Below, in pieces: positions 6,445-7,347 of a DNA stretch of 7,347 nt; positions within the stretch are counted from its first letter, which is position 1; every line of letters begins with the position of its first letter. A program made the position numbers and the translations under genes. Under the pieces are notes generated by a model. That model searched no databases, was not told where the DNA came from, and saw only the letters and a program-made list of their open reading frames with translations. The stretch is taken from positions 1-7,347 of the forward strand of contig JAKAGL010000119.1 of the NCBI GenBank assembly GCA_021815535.1, in the 5' to 3' direction. The DNA comes from a bacterium. GTDB lineage: Bacteria > Nitrospinota_A > UBA7883 > JACRGQ01.

Positions 6445-6475
6445 ATTATGCAGCTAATTTTCCACATTCTTACAA
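6445..6475 (-). promoter_or_regulatory. Weak candidate promoter for the pfkA-cheV pair
   Basis: On the minus strand TTGTAA (6475-6470) and CATAAT (6450-6445) resemble -35 and -10 boxes, but the 19-bp spacing is long. It lies about 47 bp upstream of the pfkA start. It is the best candidate I find on that strand. Confidence 0.3.
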
Positions 6476-6570
6476 AACAGTTTATGGTCATTTAATGATA
6501 ATATAAGAAGTAGTAAAAAACACATAATTAATATAAATTAGATTAAATCAATTGAAATTAAAATGATATG
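6455..6570. other. AT-rich stretch between the divergent pfkA and HTH-pilM units
   Basis: The stretch is strongly A/T-rich next to GC-rich genes, with several A and T runs directly upstream of the -35 box at 6571; that position suits an UP element for RNA polymerase alpha subunits. A near-perfect palindrome (TAATTAATATAAATTA, 6525-6540, one mismatched pair) sits here too, but such palindromes are common in AT-rich DNA. No coding region is seen. Confidence 0.45.
6491..6502 (+). repeat. 12-bp direct repeat, first copy
   Basis: TTTAATGATAAT occurs here, about 70 bp upstream of the -35 box at 6571, and again at 6858-6869 near the end of the HTH gene, 36 bp before pilM. Each copy thus lies upstream of one gene of the HTH-pilM unit. 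Confidence 0.4.
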
Positions 6571-6599
6571 TTGACAAAGAGGGTTTTAATTACTATAAT
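6571..6599 (+). promoter_or_regulatory. Full-consensus sigma-70 promoter of the HTH-pilM unit
   Basis: TTGACA (6571-6576) and TATAAT (6594-6599) are both exact consensus and are separated by exactly 17 bp. Transcription would begin near 6606, giving a leader of about 60 nt before the GTG start at 6666. A promoter this perfect is expected to be strong and is usually held in check by a repressor; the HTH protein encoded next is the obvious candidate (inference). Confidence 0.88.
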
Positions 6600-6650
6600 T
6601 TGCAGGAATATCGGAGATATCCTGAGGAGGATGTTCGGAGTTTCTTGCGA

Positions 6651-6658
6651 GGGAGGAG
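6651..6658 (+). promoter_or_regulatory. Ribosome binding site that fixes the HTH gene start
   Basis: GGGAGGAG ends 7 nt before the GTG at 6666, an ideal distance. The in-frame TTG at 6600 lies upstream of the predicted transcription start, and the TTG at 6645 has no suitably placed site. Confidence 0.75.
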
Positions 6659-6665
6659 TTGTGTT

Positions 6666-6878
6666 GTGGTTAGCCCAGGCAACAAGGTAAAAAAAATACG
6701 CGAAGATAAGATGATGAGCAAGGCGGAGCTTGCGCGTAAAACTGGCCTTTCGGTGCAGACGATAGACCGCATCGAGAAAGGCCATATCTGTCGTCTTGAT
6801 ACAAAGCGTAAAATTCTTATCGCTCTTGGATTGGGGCTTGAGTCCCGGTCCGAAGTGTTTAATGATAATGAGGAATAA
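6666..6878 (+). CDS. Small Xre/Cro-type helix-turn-helix protein
   Basis: A 70-aa protein from a GTG start. MVSPGNKVKKIREDKMMSKAE begins a five-helix Xre (HTH_3) fold: helix 1 about 5-15, then SKAELARKTG (18-27) and LSVQTIDRIEKG (28-39) as the helix-turn-helix pair, then a region ending IALGLGL (52-58). It matches the Cro/C1 pattern (LA..TGLS..TI..IE.G) well. It is essentially only a DNA-binding domain with a short acidic tail (SEVFNDNEE) and has no sensor domain. It follows a full-consensus promoter and precedes pilM by 26 bp, so the two are likely co-transcribed. Autoregulation of the unit is plausible but not shown. Its own target cannot be read from the sequence; the AT-rich upstream region and the 12-bp direct repeat are places to look. 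Confidence 0.88.
   Translation: MVSPGNKVKKIREDKMMSKAELARKTGLSVQTIDRIEKGHICRLDTKRKILIALGLGLESRSEVFNDNEE
6858..6869 (+). repeat. 12-bp direct repeat, second copy
   Basis: TTTAATGATAAT, identical to 6491-6502. It lies inside the last codons of the HTH gene (FNDN) and just upstream of pilM. Confidence 0.4.
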
Positions 6879-6904
6879 TTAAAAAATAGGAGCAAGGGAC
6901 GGCC

Positions 6905-7347
6905 ATGTTTTTTTCATCCTCTCTGCCTCTGGTGGCGCTTGATATTGGCGCCCACAATGTAAAACTTGCGCAGCTTAAAAAAGGGCGCAAAGGTGTCGAA
7001 TTGGTGAATTTCGGCATGATCCAGCTGCCGGAAGACACCGTGTTGGACGGCGAGCTTGAGAATCCGCAGGCTTTGGCCGACGCATTGCGCAATCTCCTGA
7101 AATCCGAGAAGATCAAAAATAAAAATGCCATTATCGGCATCTCCGGGCAGTCGGTCATCATCAAAAAAATTTCGGTGCCTCTGATGTCCGAGGAAGAACT
7201 TATCGAGATGATCCGGGAAGAAGCCGAGCAATATATTCCTTTTGACATTGACGAGGTGCACCTTGACTTTGCCATTGTGAAAGCGGAAGGGGATGTTCCG
7301 GTTGAAAAGGGTGTTACCAACGAAGAACGTCAGATGGACGTTATTAT
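6905..7347 (+). CDS. pilM: Type IV pilus assembly protein PilM, N-terminal part (cut by window end)
   Basis: The frame from ATG 6905 is open to the window end (147 codons plus 2 bases). LVALDIGAHNVKLAQL (9-24) is the actin-fold phosphate-1 loop, with Asp13 and Gly15. IIGISGQSVIIKKISVP (76-92) and EEAEQYIPFDIDEVHLDF (105-122) are typical PilM blocks. PilM is a cytoplasmic actin-like ATPase that binds the PilN N-terminus and helps link the inner-membrane PilN-PilO platform to the pilus motor; full-length proteins are about 350 aa. AAGGGA (6894-6899) lies 5 nt before the ATG, with a second AGGAG further up, so the start is well supported. It follows the HTH gene by 26 bp, so it likely shares the 6571 promoter. 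pilN, pilO, pilP and pilQ are expected beyond the window by family habit, not seen here. Confidence 0.93.
   Translation, partial: MFFSSSLPLVALDIGAHNVKLAQLKKGRKGVELVNFGMIQLPEDTVLDGELENPQALADALRNLLKSEKIKNKNAIIGISGQSVIIKKISVPLMSEEELIEMIREEAEQYIPFDIDEVHLDFAIVKAEGDVPVEKGVTNEERQMDVI

Noticed and set aside
6631..6690. A 19-codon leader peptide frame starting at the ATG after AGGAGG and overlapping the HTH start
   Set aside because: AGGAGG directly abuts the ATG with no spacing, and part of it can pair in a small hairpin (6619-6632). The codons show no regulatory run of one amino acid.

Overview
The window is a piece of a bacterial chromosome with high-GC coding regions, long antisense shadow frames and one sharply AT-rich intergenic stretch. 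A PilM start (type IV pilus), a CheV-type chemotaxis protein and a PutA without an N-terminal DNA-binding domain together suggest a motile or twitching Gram-negative bacterium. The closest feel is Desulfobacterota, Nitrospinota or Nitrospirota, but the window has no rRNA or marker gene to settle this. All genes but two are ordinary housekeeping or cell-surface functions.

Layout. 1-346 (minus) is the N-terminal part of a YaeQ-family protein, cut by the window edge. 347-557 is a divergent intergenic region with an 11-bp palindrome. 558-3536 (plus) is a complete 992-aa bifunctional proline dehydrogenase / glutamate-semialdehyde dehydrogenase (PutA). 3537-3730 is a non-coding cluster of small perfect hairpins. 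Four of them share one design: a GGTAGG foot, a 7-bp arm, a 4-nt loop and the complementary arm. The arm sequences vary between copies but stay complementary. 3731-4206 (minus) is a broken remnant of the N-terminal region of an MmeI-like (type IIG/IIL) restriction-methyltransferase. It carries an in-frame TAG and is cut off right at a hairpin repeat. 4380-5315 (cheV) and 5319-6398 (pfk) form a tightly packed minus-strand pair. 6399-6665 is a second divergent intergenic region, very AT-rich, with a full-consensus sigma-70 promoter (TTGACA, 17 bp, TATAAT). That promoter faces a 70-aa Xre-type HTH gene (6666-6878) followed after 26 bp by pilM (6905 onward, cut by the window end).

How the parts relate. 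PutA is a self-contained proline-to-glutamate catabolic enzyme. Phosphofructokinase and CheV are probably co-transcribed, with CheV start translation likely coupled to the Pfk stop. The HTH gene is the first gene of what is likely the pilM(NOPQ) operon and is a candidate local regulator. The most unusual material is the hairpin cluster and its junction with the dead methyltransferase. It resembles REP/BIME elements of the kind mobilised by RAYT (TnpA-REP) transposases, although no transposase is present here.
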